This document shows positions 29,222 through 36,434 of a stretch of DNA of 36,434 nt, piece by piece. The translations under genes were made by a program, and so were the position numbers. Each line of letters opens with the position of its first letter. Position 1 is the first letter of the stretch. The stretch is taken from assembly GCA_047974225.1 (NCBI GenBank), contig JBKECD010000076.1, forward strand, positions 1 through 36,434. Direction: 5' to 3'. The notes beneath the pieces were generated by a model. That model saw only the letters and a program-made list of their open reading frames with translations, had not been told where the DNA came from and ran no database searches. This stretch comes from JBKEDC01 sp047974225. GTDB lineage: Bacteria > Bacteroidota > Bacteroidia > Bacteroidales > Prolixibacteraceae.

Positions 29222-32032
29222 TTATTCAGGAAGAATTACAAATTCAAGCGTGTTGGCTTTTTTGAAGAATTTCTTAGCCACCTTTTGAATGTCTTTCGTG
29301 GTTACTTTGTCGAGTATGTCGGCATATTCTTCGGTGTCCATGCCTTCGTCGTCATACTTATATAAGGTTGAAAGTTTCGACATCCAATAATCGGAGTTCT
29401 TAATTTGACTGTCAAGATTTTTCTTCATGTTGAGCACCACTTTGTCGAGATCGTCTTGGCTGATATAGTTTTGCGCAATATCGAGTTCTTTATAGACTAG
29501 CGACTTCAAGTGGTCGGCTTTGTCGGGGTCGCAATTGAAGCTGATGCCTAGATTAAGCGAGCTTTTAGGCGAGCGATAGCTTTGCGCTTTCACCGACACG
29601 CCATAAGTTCCGCCTTCTTTTTCACGAATATTTTCGGTGTATCGGATGCTGAGGACTGACCCGAGGATGCCTTGATAAATATTCTCTGTGCGGTTGTATT
29701 TTTTAGTGTTCATTTTTTGCTTGATGACCACCGTGGCTTTTGGTTCTTCCATTTTAAGGTTGATGCGGTGCGCATTTTCACCTTTAGGGAAGTAGTCGCC
29801 GTGGTAGATGCCTTTTTCTTTCACCGTATTTGTAGGCTCAATCGAAGCAATGTATTTTTCTACATAGGTTTTCAGTTCAGCCTCCTCGATATCGCCCACG
29901 ATGAAGAATGTGAAGTCGGCAGGGTTCGCATAGCGTTCTTTATAGATTTCCACCATGCGGTTGAAGTCCATTGCTTCCACAAACTCTTTGTTGTATTTCA
30001 ATGCACGAGGGTTGCCATTCGACTCGATGGTTGAAATCGTATCTTTCATGATAGCATCGGTCGTTTTGGTTTGAGTGGCTAGTCGTTCGAGTGTTTGTTT
30101 TTTCACTCGGTTAAACATTTTCTCATCAAAGCGAGGCGCTCTAAAGCGCATGTAGGCAAGCTGCATCATAGTTTCGACATCGCCCATTGCAGTGTTGGCA
30201 GACACTGATTCTGAATAGGTGCTCAGTCCGAAAGAACTGCCAGCAGACTTCCCAGTCATCACTTGCTTGATTTGGTCGGCATCGTGCACGCCAAGCCCAT
30301 AAGAGCCCACATAGGAAGAGGTGGCATTAAATGAGGGAAGGTCTTCCACGCCATATTGTGAAGAACCCCCTTCGCTAGTTGCTGAAAGGCGCAGTGATTT
30401 TTTGTCGTAGTCGCAGAATTTGAAGACCACTTTAGCGCCATTCGAGAGCGTCCATTCTTTGGCATCGAATTTCTCGATTTTCTTTTCCGCAATGATTTTC
30501 CCCGGTGCAGGAGTGCTATCCAAGAGGTTTTCGCTAGCGAGCGCTTTCATCTTGTAGGGTTTCAACTCAGCACCTTCCACCATTGCCATGGCTTTTTCAA
30601 TTCCCTCGGCAGAGATGTAGAGCGAATCGCTTTCGTTGGTCGGACCAGTAACAATGTAGTTTCGGTTTTTGCCTGTGAAGTATTTTTTCGCCACATCAGC
30701 CACTTCTTTTGTGGTGATGGTTGGGATTACTTCACGCACAAAATCACGTTCAAACTCAGGAGTTCGTGCAGGGTCGCCATTGAGATAGGTTGATTTGATT
30801 TGCTTGCAATAGCTGTCGTTGTCCACCTTATCTCGTTTTTCATATCGGTTGTCCACCGACATGATGGTGTTTGTTTTTTGGCGATTAAGTTCTTCTTCGG
30901 TGAATCCGAATTGAATCACACGTTGCAGCTCGGCATATACGGCAGCAAAGGCCTTGTCGGTTTTTTCGGGTTTAGCGCTTGCGCTGACCTCAAAGATTAG
31001 GTAGTCTCTTTCGAGGTTTCCGAAACCGATGCGAGAGGAAAGGAATTGGGTGTGTCCTTCACGTTGTTTGGCTTTGAGGCGGTCGTTGATGAGGCTCACA
31101 AAGAAACTACGGACATAGCTATCGCGAAGTTCTTGGAGCGTATTGTCGTTGGGTGTGCGATATCGTTCGCTCATGCTCACACTCACCGTCTTATAGTCGG
31201 GGTCGGTTACCTGAATAAAGCCTGTTTCCTTGCTGTCGGGGATCACTGTATTTCGGCGTGCTTGAGGGTTTTCGATGGCAGGAATAGCCGAGAAGATTTC
31301 GATGATTTTTTGCTCGATAGCATCCACATCAATATCACCAACGATTGCCACTGCTTGCAGGTCGGTGCGATACCAATCATGATAGAACGAACGCAGCTCA
31401 TCGTATTTGAAGTTTTTAATCACGTCTAAATCGCCAATCACATCACGATAGGCATAGACGGTGTTATTATATAGTATAGGACCTGTTTTTTCGCGGGTGC
31501 GGAAACCGGCATTGCGTCGGGTGCGCCATTCTTCGGAAATCACGCCACGCTCAGCGTCGATTTCTTCTTCGGAAAGTTCGAGGTTGTCGCACCAATCATG
31601 CAAGACGATGAGGCATGAATCAACAAGGTTTCCATCTTTCACAGGCACTCGGCTGATGTTATACACTGTTTCGTTGCGAGTGGTGTAGGCATTGACATCA
31701 CGACCGAATTTTACACCGTTTTTTTCAAGCATGTTGAGCATGCTTTTGCCGGGGAAAGTGTGTGTGCCGTTGAATGCCATGTGCTCAAGGAAGTGAGCCA
31801 GACCATCTTGGGCGTCGGTTTCGAGAGCTGCGCCCACATTCTGATAGATATAGAAGCTAGCTTGGTTTTTGGGGAGCTCATTGTGCTTGATGTAGTAGGT
31901 CAAGCCATTGGGCAAAACGCCTGTTTTGATGCTTGCATCCGAGGGGACTTTTTTTGATAAGTCGGTGAATTGTTGCGCAAAGCTCATTGAGCTGAGGAGC
32001 GCAAGACCGACTAGAAGAACTAATTTTCTCAT
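29222..32032 (-). CDS. M16-family zinc metallopeptidase (two-domain, secreted)
   Basis: The protein has 936 residues with a signal peptide (1-19). The zinc site is the inverted HxxEH motif HFLEH (H80, E83, H84), and E161 in DAERGVISEEW is the third ligand, about 77 residues later as in the family. A second, catalytically inactive M16 half follows (GDIEEAELKTYVEKYI, and REKEGGTYGVSV near the end), as in PqqL and related periplasmic enzymes. Such peptidases degrade small or unfolded peptides in a closed chamber, and some process peptides imported through TonB receptors. It is transcribed alone, with a -7 box at 32087-32094 and its own terminator. Confidence 0.93.
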   Translation of the reverse strand: MRKLVLLVGLALLSSMSFAQQFTDLSKKVPSDASIKTGVLPNGLTYYIKHNELPKNQASFYIYQNVGAALETDAQDGLAHFLEHMAFNGTHTFPGKSMLNMLEKNGVKFGRDVNAYTTRNETVYNISRVPVKDGNLVDSCLIVLHDWCDNLELSEEEIDAERGVISEEWRTRRNAGFRTREKTGPILYNNTVYAYRDVIGDLDVIKNFKYDELRSFYHDWYRTDLQAVAIVGDIDVDAIEQKIIEIFSAIPAIENPQARRNTVIPDSKETGFIQVTDPDYKTVSVSMSERYRTPNDNTLQELRDSYVRSFFVSLINDRLKAKQREGHTQFLSSRIGFGNLERDYLIFEVSASAKPEKTDKAFAAVYAELQRVIQFGFTEEELNRQKTNTIMSVDNRYEKRDKVDNDSYCKQIKSTYLNGDPARTPEFERDFVREVIPTITTKEVADVAKKYFTGKNRNYIVTGPTNESDSLYISAEGIEKAMAMVEGAELKPYKMKALASENLLDSTPAPGKIIAEKKIEKFDAKEWTLSNGAKVVFKFCDYDKKSLRLSATSEGGSSQYGVEDLPSFNATSSYVGSYGLGVHDADQIKQVMTGKSAGSSFGLSTYSESVSANTAMGDVETMMQLAYMRFRAPRFDEKMFNRVKKQTLERLATQTKTTDAIMKDTISTIESNGNPRALKYNKEFVEAMDFNRMVEIYKERYANPADFTFFIVGDIEEAELKTYVEKYIASIEPTNTVKEKGIYHGDYFPKGENAHRINLKMEEPKATVVIKQKMNTKKYNRTENIYQGILGSVLSIRYTENIREKEGGTYGVSVKAQSYRSPKSSLNLGISFNCDPDKADHLKSLVYKELDIAQNYISQDDLDKVVLNMKKNLDSQIKNSDYWMSKLSTLYKYDDEGMDTEEYADILDKVTTKDIQKVAKKFFKKANTLEFVILPE

Positions 32033-32086
32033 AAAGTACTAATTATTTTATTGATTGCCGCGCATCTGTGATGGCGTTTACAGCGC

Positions 32087-32094
32087 CAAAAGTA
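32087..32094 (-). promoter_or_regulatory. -7 box of the M16 peptidase gene
   Basis: TACTTTTG on the minus strand matches TAnnTTTG, 55 bp before the start codon. The -33 box is not clear. Confidence 0.48.
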
Positions 32095-32168
32095 GAAATA
32101 ATTTGACAAAAATCAGATGAAGTGCACGATAAAAACTATCAATTTGTTATCGAGGGAGTCAATTGACG

Positions 32169-32455
32169 CTTTGGGCATTCTCCCAAAGGGCAATTTAAAT
32201 TAAAATTCTGCTTTGGGCATTTCCCCAAAGAGCAATTTAAATCAAAATCCTGCTTTGGGCATTTAAAATTCTGCTTTGGGCATTTCCCCAAAGGGCAATT
32301 TGAATTAAAATTCTGCTTTGGGCATTTTCCCAAAGGGCAATTTGAATTAAAATTCTGCTTTGGGCATTTTCCCAAAGGGCAATTTGAATTAAAATTCTGC
32401 TTTGGGCATTTCCCCAAAGGGCAATTTAAATCAAAATCCGGCTTTGGGCATTCTG
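32169..32455. repeat. 42-bp hairpin tandem repeat array, eight units (one half-length)
   Basis: CTTTGGGCATT begins at 32169, 32211, 32253, 32274, 32316, 32358, 32400 and 32442. The spacing is 42 bp except for one unit of exactly 21 bp. Most units contain CTTTGGG and CCCAAAG around a 6-nt loop, forming a 7-bp hairpin, followed by a phased A+T-rich stretch. The array fills the gap between the thioredoxin-like gene and the M16 gene on the same strand. It keeps a frame open on the minus strand, which I regard as a consequence of the 42-bp period. Confidence 0.92.
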
Positions 32456-32487
32456 TCAAGGCATACCTTGTTTCTGACAATCCCCCT

Positions 32488-33828
32488 TCATTCCCTCATC
32501 TCCTGAATCTGCACTTCAATCTTAGCTCGTTGTTTGGTGCTGCTCACTTTGCTGAGTGCTTTTTCTTTGAGCGCAATGGCTTCTTGCTTTTTGCCTTGTT
32601 TGAATAGCAGGTCGGCTTTCAGTAAATCCACATCAACCGAATTGGGCTGCAACTTATAGCAATAGTCCACCCATTGATTGAGCTGCTTATAGTCGGCTTT
32701 CGTGTCGCAATATTTCAGATAGGTTCGGGCTTCATCGAGAATCGGATTGATTGCTTTGAGCGAAGAACGCCCCTCCTTGAAGCTGTTGTATTTTCGCCGT
32801 TCTGCTTCTGAAAGCGAGTTGTAGTCGGTGTTTTTATAAAGCATTTGAAAAAGTTTATCATCATCGGCTTTGATTTGTTTGAAAGTGCGGACGGATTGAA
32901 TGCTGTCGATGTAGCTTTTGGCAGCATATTTATATCCTTCCACATTGTTGGCAATCAAGAGATATTCTAATTCCACTTCATTATAGTCGTTGATGAGTGG
33001 GTGCTTGGTGTGTGGCTCAATCGCCTTGCATTTATCGATGTAGATGCGCATCAGTTCGGGGCTTTGCTGGGCTTTGGCTGCGCCCTTGGTGTTTCTGATA
33101 AGGTCGAGTTCGAGCAAATTAACCGATAAGTTGCCTTCAGGGAAAAGAGCTTGATAGGCTTCTTTGTTGGCATCGAATATCTCGCCTGCTTTCGCTCCGA
33201 AATAGAGAATGCGACGATAGCGTGCGAGGAACTCATACATATCTCGACTGTTTTCTTCAATTCCTTCCTGTACTGTGAGCCATTGCTCCACGATTTCAAT
33301 CGGACTAAGGCTAAGGCTTGTGAGCTTATCCATGTAGAGCAACAAGAAATCTTCATCGTCTTTCTCCGCAGGATAGAGGCGTTTGAAATCCTCTAGGCTG
33401 TATTCTTCGCCCAATGATTTCTCGGCACTCTTCGCCATTTCAATCAAGGCTTCGGGTGATTTATATCCGCTTTTGCGCAAGAGCACTTGCTCGTTGGCGT
33501 TCAGATAAATCAAAGTGGGGAAGCTTGCCACTTTATATTTTTGCGCCACTTCGCGCCCTTCCTTTTCGGCATCGAGCTTGATGCTGATGTACTTCTTATT
33601 ATAGTGTGCGCCCACTTCTGCATCGGGGAATGATTGTGCCACAAGCTTCTTGCAAGGTCCGCACCAATCGGTGTAGAAATCTAAAAAGAGGAGTTTGTTT
33701 TCTTTCTTTGCGAGTTCCAATGCGTCATCATAGGAAATGTGCTTAAACTCGATGCCCTGCGAAAAGGCTTGGGTGCTGAATACAAGCAGAAAGCTTGCAA
33801 TGATTAAAAGGTGTTTCATGGTTTTCAT
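32488..33828 (-). CDS. Secreted thioredoxin-fold protein with C-terminal helical domain, paralogue 1
   Basis: The protein has 446 residues. The signal peptide ends near residue 23. The thioredoxin domain covers about 25-140: FLDFYTDWCGPCKKL with active-site C56 and C59, and the cis-proline loop SFPTLIYL. The remaining 300 residues are helical, with a final TPR-like region (VDVDLLKADLLFKQGKKQEAIALKEKAL). It is exported and probably reduces or isomerises disulfides in the envelope, with DsbD as likely electron donor. It is the last of three tandem paralogues; two bases separate its start from the stop of the gene upstream, indicating an operon. Confidence 0.85.
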   Translation of the reverse strand: MKTMKHLLIIASFLLVFSTQAFSQGIEFKHISYDDALELAKKENKLLFLDFYTDWCGPCKKLVAQSFPDAEVGAHYNKKYISIKLDAEKEGREVAQKYKVASFPTLIYLNANEQVLLRKSGYKSPEALIEMAKSAEKSLGEEYSLEDFKRLYPAEKDDEDFLLLYMDKLTSLSLSPIEIVEQWLTVQEGIEENSRDMYEFLARYRRILYFGAKAGEIFDANKEAYQALFPEGNLSVNLLELDLIRNTKGAAKAQQSPELMRIYIDKCKAIEPHTKHPLINDYNEVELEYLLIANNVEGYKYAAKSYIDSIQSVRTFKQIKADDDKLFQMLYKNTDYNSLSEAERRKYNSFKEGRSSLKAINPILDEARTYLKYCDTKADYKQLNQWVDYCYKLQPNSVDVDLLKADLLFKQGKKQEAIALKEKALSKVSSTKQRAKIEVQIQEMRE

Positions 33829-33830
33829 TT

Positions 33831-35162
33831 CTAAAACTCTATCTCCTCCCCAGCTTTCATCTCATTGAGCTGATATTCATATTCCACATGGTGCTTATCA
33901 TTGGCTTCTTTGGCAATGCGCAAAGCTTCTTCTTGAATGCCGATGGCTTCTGCTTTGCGGTCGCTGAACTGATAGAGCACGGCGGCATAGCGGCTCATGA
34001 TGCTCGGCACATCGGGCTGCACGTAATATGCCACTTCCATCCAGCGCACCACATCGGCTTTCTCTTGCTCGGTTTCCACAAACTTGGCGTAGCTTTCCAC
34101 CATGCTGCTAATGCTCAGACTGGTTCGCACCGCAAAAGGTTTGCTTGCCAAAGCGACAAGGTCGCCTGCGGCTCGTTCTTCTTGGTTCTTCCGATAGCCA
34201 GCTAGGAGTTTCTCCTTGTCGGTGGCGGCAATGGCGGCTTCATATTCATCGTGCACCATTGATTTGAATCGCTCGCCATTTTCGGTGGCAAGGTAGTAAT
34301 AGATATACGTTCGGCGGTGTTGTTCTTCGCCGCCTTTGATTAGTCCATCTTCCATCGCACGAGCATATGCCATTTCTAAAATGCTGGTGTCTTTGTGCGC
34401 AATGGCATAGTCGGTGGTCTTCTCGAGCATGTGCTTGGGGAGCTTCTGAAAGTTTTCGCGCACATCACGACGCACATAAAGTTTCCACGCATCAGAACCA
34501 TTATTGCGTTGGAAGATTTCATCGGCTTTGCCGTTGAAGATGATTTCTTCATAGCTATTGGAAAGGAGCATCACCATTTCTTTGCTCGACTCCTCCATGC
34601 TGGTTTGAATGGCGAGGTAGTGTTCGAGCACATCGGTGTAGCCTGTTGATTTGGTTTCGGCAAGCTTGTTGAGATACATCAGCACAAACTCCTCATTGTC
34701 TTTTTCGGTTTCATAGCGTTCGGCTAGTCGCCCCACCGAGTTCTGGTCTTTGGCATAGCTCACAGCAAGCTCCACTTTGTCCATGAATTTCTCTTTGGGC
34801 ATGGCGGCTTGGAAGCGATAGACCACCAGACCGTCGCCATCGAGAAACACATAGCCGGGCAAGCCCGTAATGCCATATTTGCGTTTCACCGCAGGACCTT
34901 CGCCCCGCTCCACATCAATCTTAATGGCGATGAGGTTTTCGTCGAAGTATTCGCCCACTTCTTTGTCCATGAAAACGGTGTTTGCCATGTGCTTGCATGG
35001 TCCGCACCACACCGCCCAACCGTCGATGAACACCACTTTGTTTTCTTTCTTCGCTTTGGCAATGGCTTCGTCAAGTGTGCCATGTTCAAAGTTGATTTGC
35101 GCTAGTGCCGGCATGCTCAGTCCAGCGAACAGCATGCATACTATTATATATAGTCTTCTCAT
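33831..35162 (-). CDS. Secreted thioredoxin-fold protein with C-terminal helical domain, paralogue 2
   Basis: The protein has 443 residues with a signal peptide ending at about residue 21. It has the same plan as its neighbours: FIDGWAVWCGPCKHM (C53 and C56), then a long helical part ending in a TPR-like segment (RKAEAIGIQEEALRIAKEA). It differs from paralogues 1 and 3 at the cis-proline loop, which reads GLPGYVFL instead of FPT or YPT. That position tunes substrate binding and redox potential in thioredoxin-fold proteins, so its role may differ. It is separated from the flanking genes by two and three bases. Confidence 0.85.
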   Translation of the reverse strand: MRRLYIIVCMLFAGLSMPALAQINFEHGTLDEAIAKAKKENKVVFIDGWAVWCGPCKHMANTVFMDKEVGEYFDENLIAIKIDVERGEGPAVKRKYGITGLPGYVFLDGDGLVVYRFQAAMPKEKFMDKVELAVSYAKDQNSVGRLAERYETEKDNEEFVLMYLNKLAETKSTGYTDVLEHYLAIQTSMEESSKEMVMLLSNSYEEIIFNGKADEIFQRNNGSDAWKLYVRRDVRENFQKLPKHMLEKTTDYAIAHKDTSILEMAYARAMEDGLIKGGEEQHRRTYIYYYLATENGERFKSMVHDEYEAAIAATDKEKLLAGYRKNQEERAAGDLVALASKPFAVRTSLSISSMVESYAKFVETEQEKADVVRWMEVAYYVQPDVPSIMSRYAAVLYQFSDRKAEAIGIQEEALRIAKEANDKHHVEYEYQLNEMKAGEEIEF

Positions 35163-35165
35163 GAT

Positions 35166-36434
35166 TTACTTTTTCAGTTGTTCTAAATCGTAGCTAATTT
35201 GTTTGCGGTTGCGGTCTCTTTCAGGAATCTTTTCGAGAGCCGATTCTTTATATTTGATGGCTTCTTTGATTTTTCCTTGCTTCGTATAGACATCGCCACG
35301 GAGGTTGTCGATGCGATAAACATCGGGCAGGAGCTGTTCGCCATAGTCGAGCCATTGGTGCAGCTTTTTATAGTCGGCTTTCTTTTCGGCACAATATTTC
35401 AGAAAGTTTCCGCCTTCGATTTCGATAGCTCGTGTTTGAAAGGTGGCAATTTCACCGGCTTCATAATAGCGGAGGTTGCTGTTGCCTTGCAGGCTTGGGT
35501 GGAATTTATTCTCCTTATAGTCGATGTAGGTCGCTTGGTCTTCTTGGCGAATTTGCGCGAGTGGTTTTGAAGCCACGATGCTGTCGAGGTAGTTTGTGGC
35601 TAGTTTTTTATAGCTGACATAGTCTTTCGCTAGAATTGCATATTCGAGTTCGTAGTTGTCGAAATTCAAGGAGATGCTTGCGCCATTATTATAATAGTAT
35701 GCGATTTGTTTTTCGTCGAGGGTGTTATAGGCATTGATGAACGTGCGCATCAGCTCGGGGTTTTTGGTGCGGAGAGCTTGCGCACGGGTGGCTTTTATCA
35801 TCGTCATGCGCATCACCAAGAGGGTGTTTCGCTCCATGCGAGTGCCGATGTCGAGATACTCCGCAATGTTTTCCAGATACACCGCTTCCGCCTTGCCGCC
35901 GCAGATGATATAGTTTTTATTTTCCATCAGAAACTCCATCATATCGACATCCGATTCCTTAGTTTCGGTTTGCACCTTGAGCCACGCTTCAATGGCTTCA
36001 ATCGGACTTTCCTTGTTTTCTTTGAGTGCCTTGATGTAGACTTTCAGAAAGTCCTCATCGTTTAGGCGGTTGGGGTATTCCTTTTTCAGTTCATCAATTC
36101 CCAAACCGCTGTTTTGGGCTTCAATCGCTGTGCGCCCCATTTTCAGAAAGGCGTTAGTGCTTTTGCTGCCTGATTGCTTCACCACCACATTGCCCTCGCC
36201 ATCGAGAAAGATGGTGGTGGGGTAGGAATGCACGCCATATTTCACCGCTTGCGGTCTGCCCCCTTTTTCAGCATTGAGCTTGAGGTTGATGAAATGCTTG
36301 TTGTAGTAATCGCCCACTGTGGGGTCGGTGAAGGTGAATTTTGCCATTTGCTTGCAAGGTCCGCACCAGTCGGTATAGAAATCAATGAAGACCAGTTTGT
36401 CTTCGGCTTTAGCTTTCGCCAGAGCTTCCTCAAA
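35166..36434 (-). CDS. Thioredoxin-fold protein, paralogue 3, 5' end beyond the window
   Basis: The frame is open to the window edge, giving 422 codons without the start. The visible part begins inside the thioredoxin domain: LVFIDFYTDWCGPCKQM holds the CGPC active site, then SYPTTIFLDGEG with the cis-proline. The long helical C-terminal region ends with a TPR-like stretch (LRGDVYTKQGKIKEAIKYKE). An internal ATG at 36347 lies after the active site and is not the start. A signal peptide is expected beyond the edge. It is the first visible gene of the three-gene operon. Confidence 0.85.
   Translation of the reverse strand, partial: FEEALAKAKAEDKLVFIDFYTDWCGPCKQMAKFTFTDPTVGDYYNKHFINLKLNAEKGGRPQAVKYGVHSYPTTIFLDGEGNVVVKQSGSKSTNAFLKMGRTAIEAQNSGLGIDELKKEYPNRLNDEDFLKVYIKALKENKESPIEAIEAWLKVQTETKESDVDMMEFLMENKNYIICGGKAEAVYLENIAEYLDIGTRMERNTLLVMRMTMIKATRAQALRTKNPELMRTFINAYNTLDEKQIAYYYNNGASISLNFDNYELEYAILAKDYVSYKKLATNYLDSIVASKPLAQIRQEDQATYIDYKENKFHPSLQGNSNLRYYEAGEIATFQTRAIEIEGGNFLKYCAEKKADYKKLHQWLDYGEQLLPDVYRIDNLRGDVYTKQGKIKEAIKYKESALEKIPERDRNRKQISYDLEQLKK

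Noticed and set aside
32139..32480. Minus-strand frame encoding cysteine-rich 14-residue repeats (GKCPKQNF-type) after the thioredoxin gene
   Set aside because: It has only a TTG start and the repeats are better explained as DNA or RNA hairpins. I cannot fully exclude a repeat peptide, but the half-length unit and hairpin conservation favour non-coding.
36242..36433. Alternative minus-strand frame at the window end
   Set aside because: The thioredoxin frame with CGPC continues to the window edge in another register, so this is a shadow.

Overview
The window looks like a chromosomal segment of a Bacteroidota bacterium, probably of the order Bacteroidales. I base this on the protein families (a long TonB-dependent receptor with an N-terminal carboxypeptidase-regulatory-like domain, a two-domain secreted M16 peptidase, paired lipoproteins, secreted thioredoxin-fold proteins), on repeated promoter-like boxes of the Bacteroidota type (TAnnTTTG near -7, sometimes TTTG or TTG near -33), and on the interspersed palindromic repeats. 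The genus cannot be fixed from sequence reading alone.

Layout. 1-500: start of an IS200/REP-type Y1 transposase and a cluster of palindromic and tandem repeats. 498-1098: tRNA-Ser(GGA) with a RelE/ParE-type toxin-antitoxin pair directly behind it. 1194-3149: gyrB on the minus strand. 3298-3563: a 42-bp tandem repeat array. 3633-4900: a split ThrE/YjjP-YjjB-type exporter. 5101-10871: an accessory block in which an identical copy of the 3' end of an AraC-type gene recurs four times (A-D), separating a NYN-domain nuclease gene, a RhuM-family gene and an Eco47II-type restriction-modification pair. Two identical 162-bp MITE-like elements bracket the restriction-modification and AraC part. 11075-12905: folE, a lipoprotein and a tiny membrane protein. 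13106-16175: an McrBC restriction system. 16165-16890: a frameshifted zeta toxin with a small companion gene. 17115-20276: a giant ABCG-like transporter. 20273-21803: a three-gene hipBST toxin-antitoxin operon. 21898-22275: a VOC/glyoxalase-like protein. 22449-26533: a TonB receptor and a beta-propeller phytase lipoprotein behind a Pho-box-like array. 26896-29019: DsbD-like protein. 29222-32032: M16 metallopeptidase. 32169-32455: a second, unrelated 42-bp hairpin array. 32488-36434: three tandem secreted thioredoxin-like proteins, the last cut by the window edge.

How it fits together. Two themes dominate. The first is a dense run of defence and toxin-antitoxin genes (RelE/ParE, NYN, RhuM, Eco47II-type R-M, McrBC, zeta, HipBST) set between housekeeping genes. 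Its copied AraC tails and MITEs suggest a hotspot that acquires modules repeatedly. The second is envelope physiology: phosphate scavenging by an outer-membrane receptor plus phytase, probably under phosphate control, and extracytoplasmic thiol redox by DsbD with three secreted thioredoxin-fold proteins.

The strongest candidates for something not yet described are the cassette-like array of AraC tails, the promoter-structured RNA-terminator-nuclease arrangement of the NYN gene (which resembles the layout of type III toxin-antitoxin systems), and the two independent 42-bp repeat arrays. All functions are inferred from reading the sequence; no database search was run.
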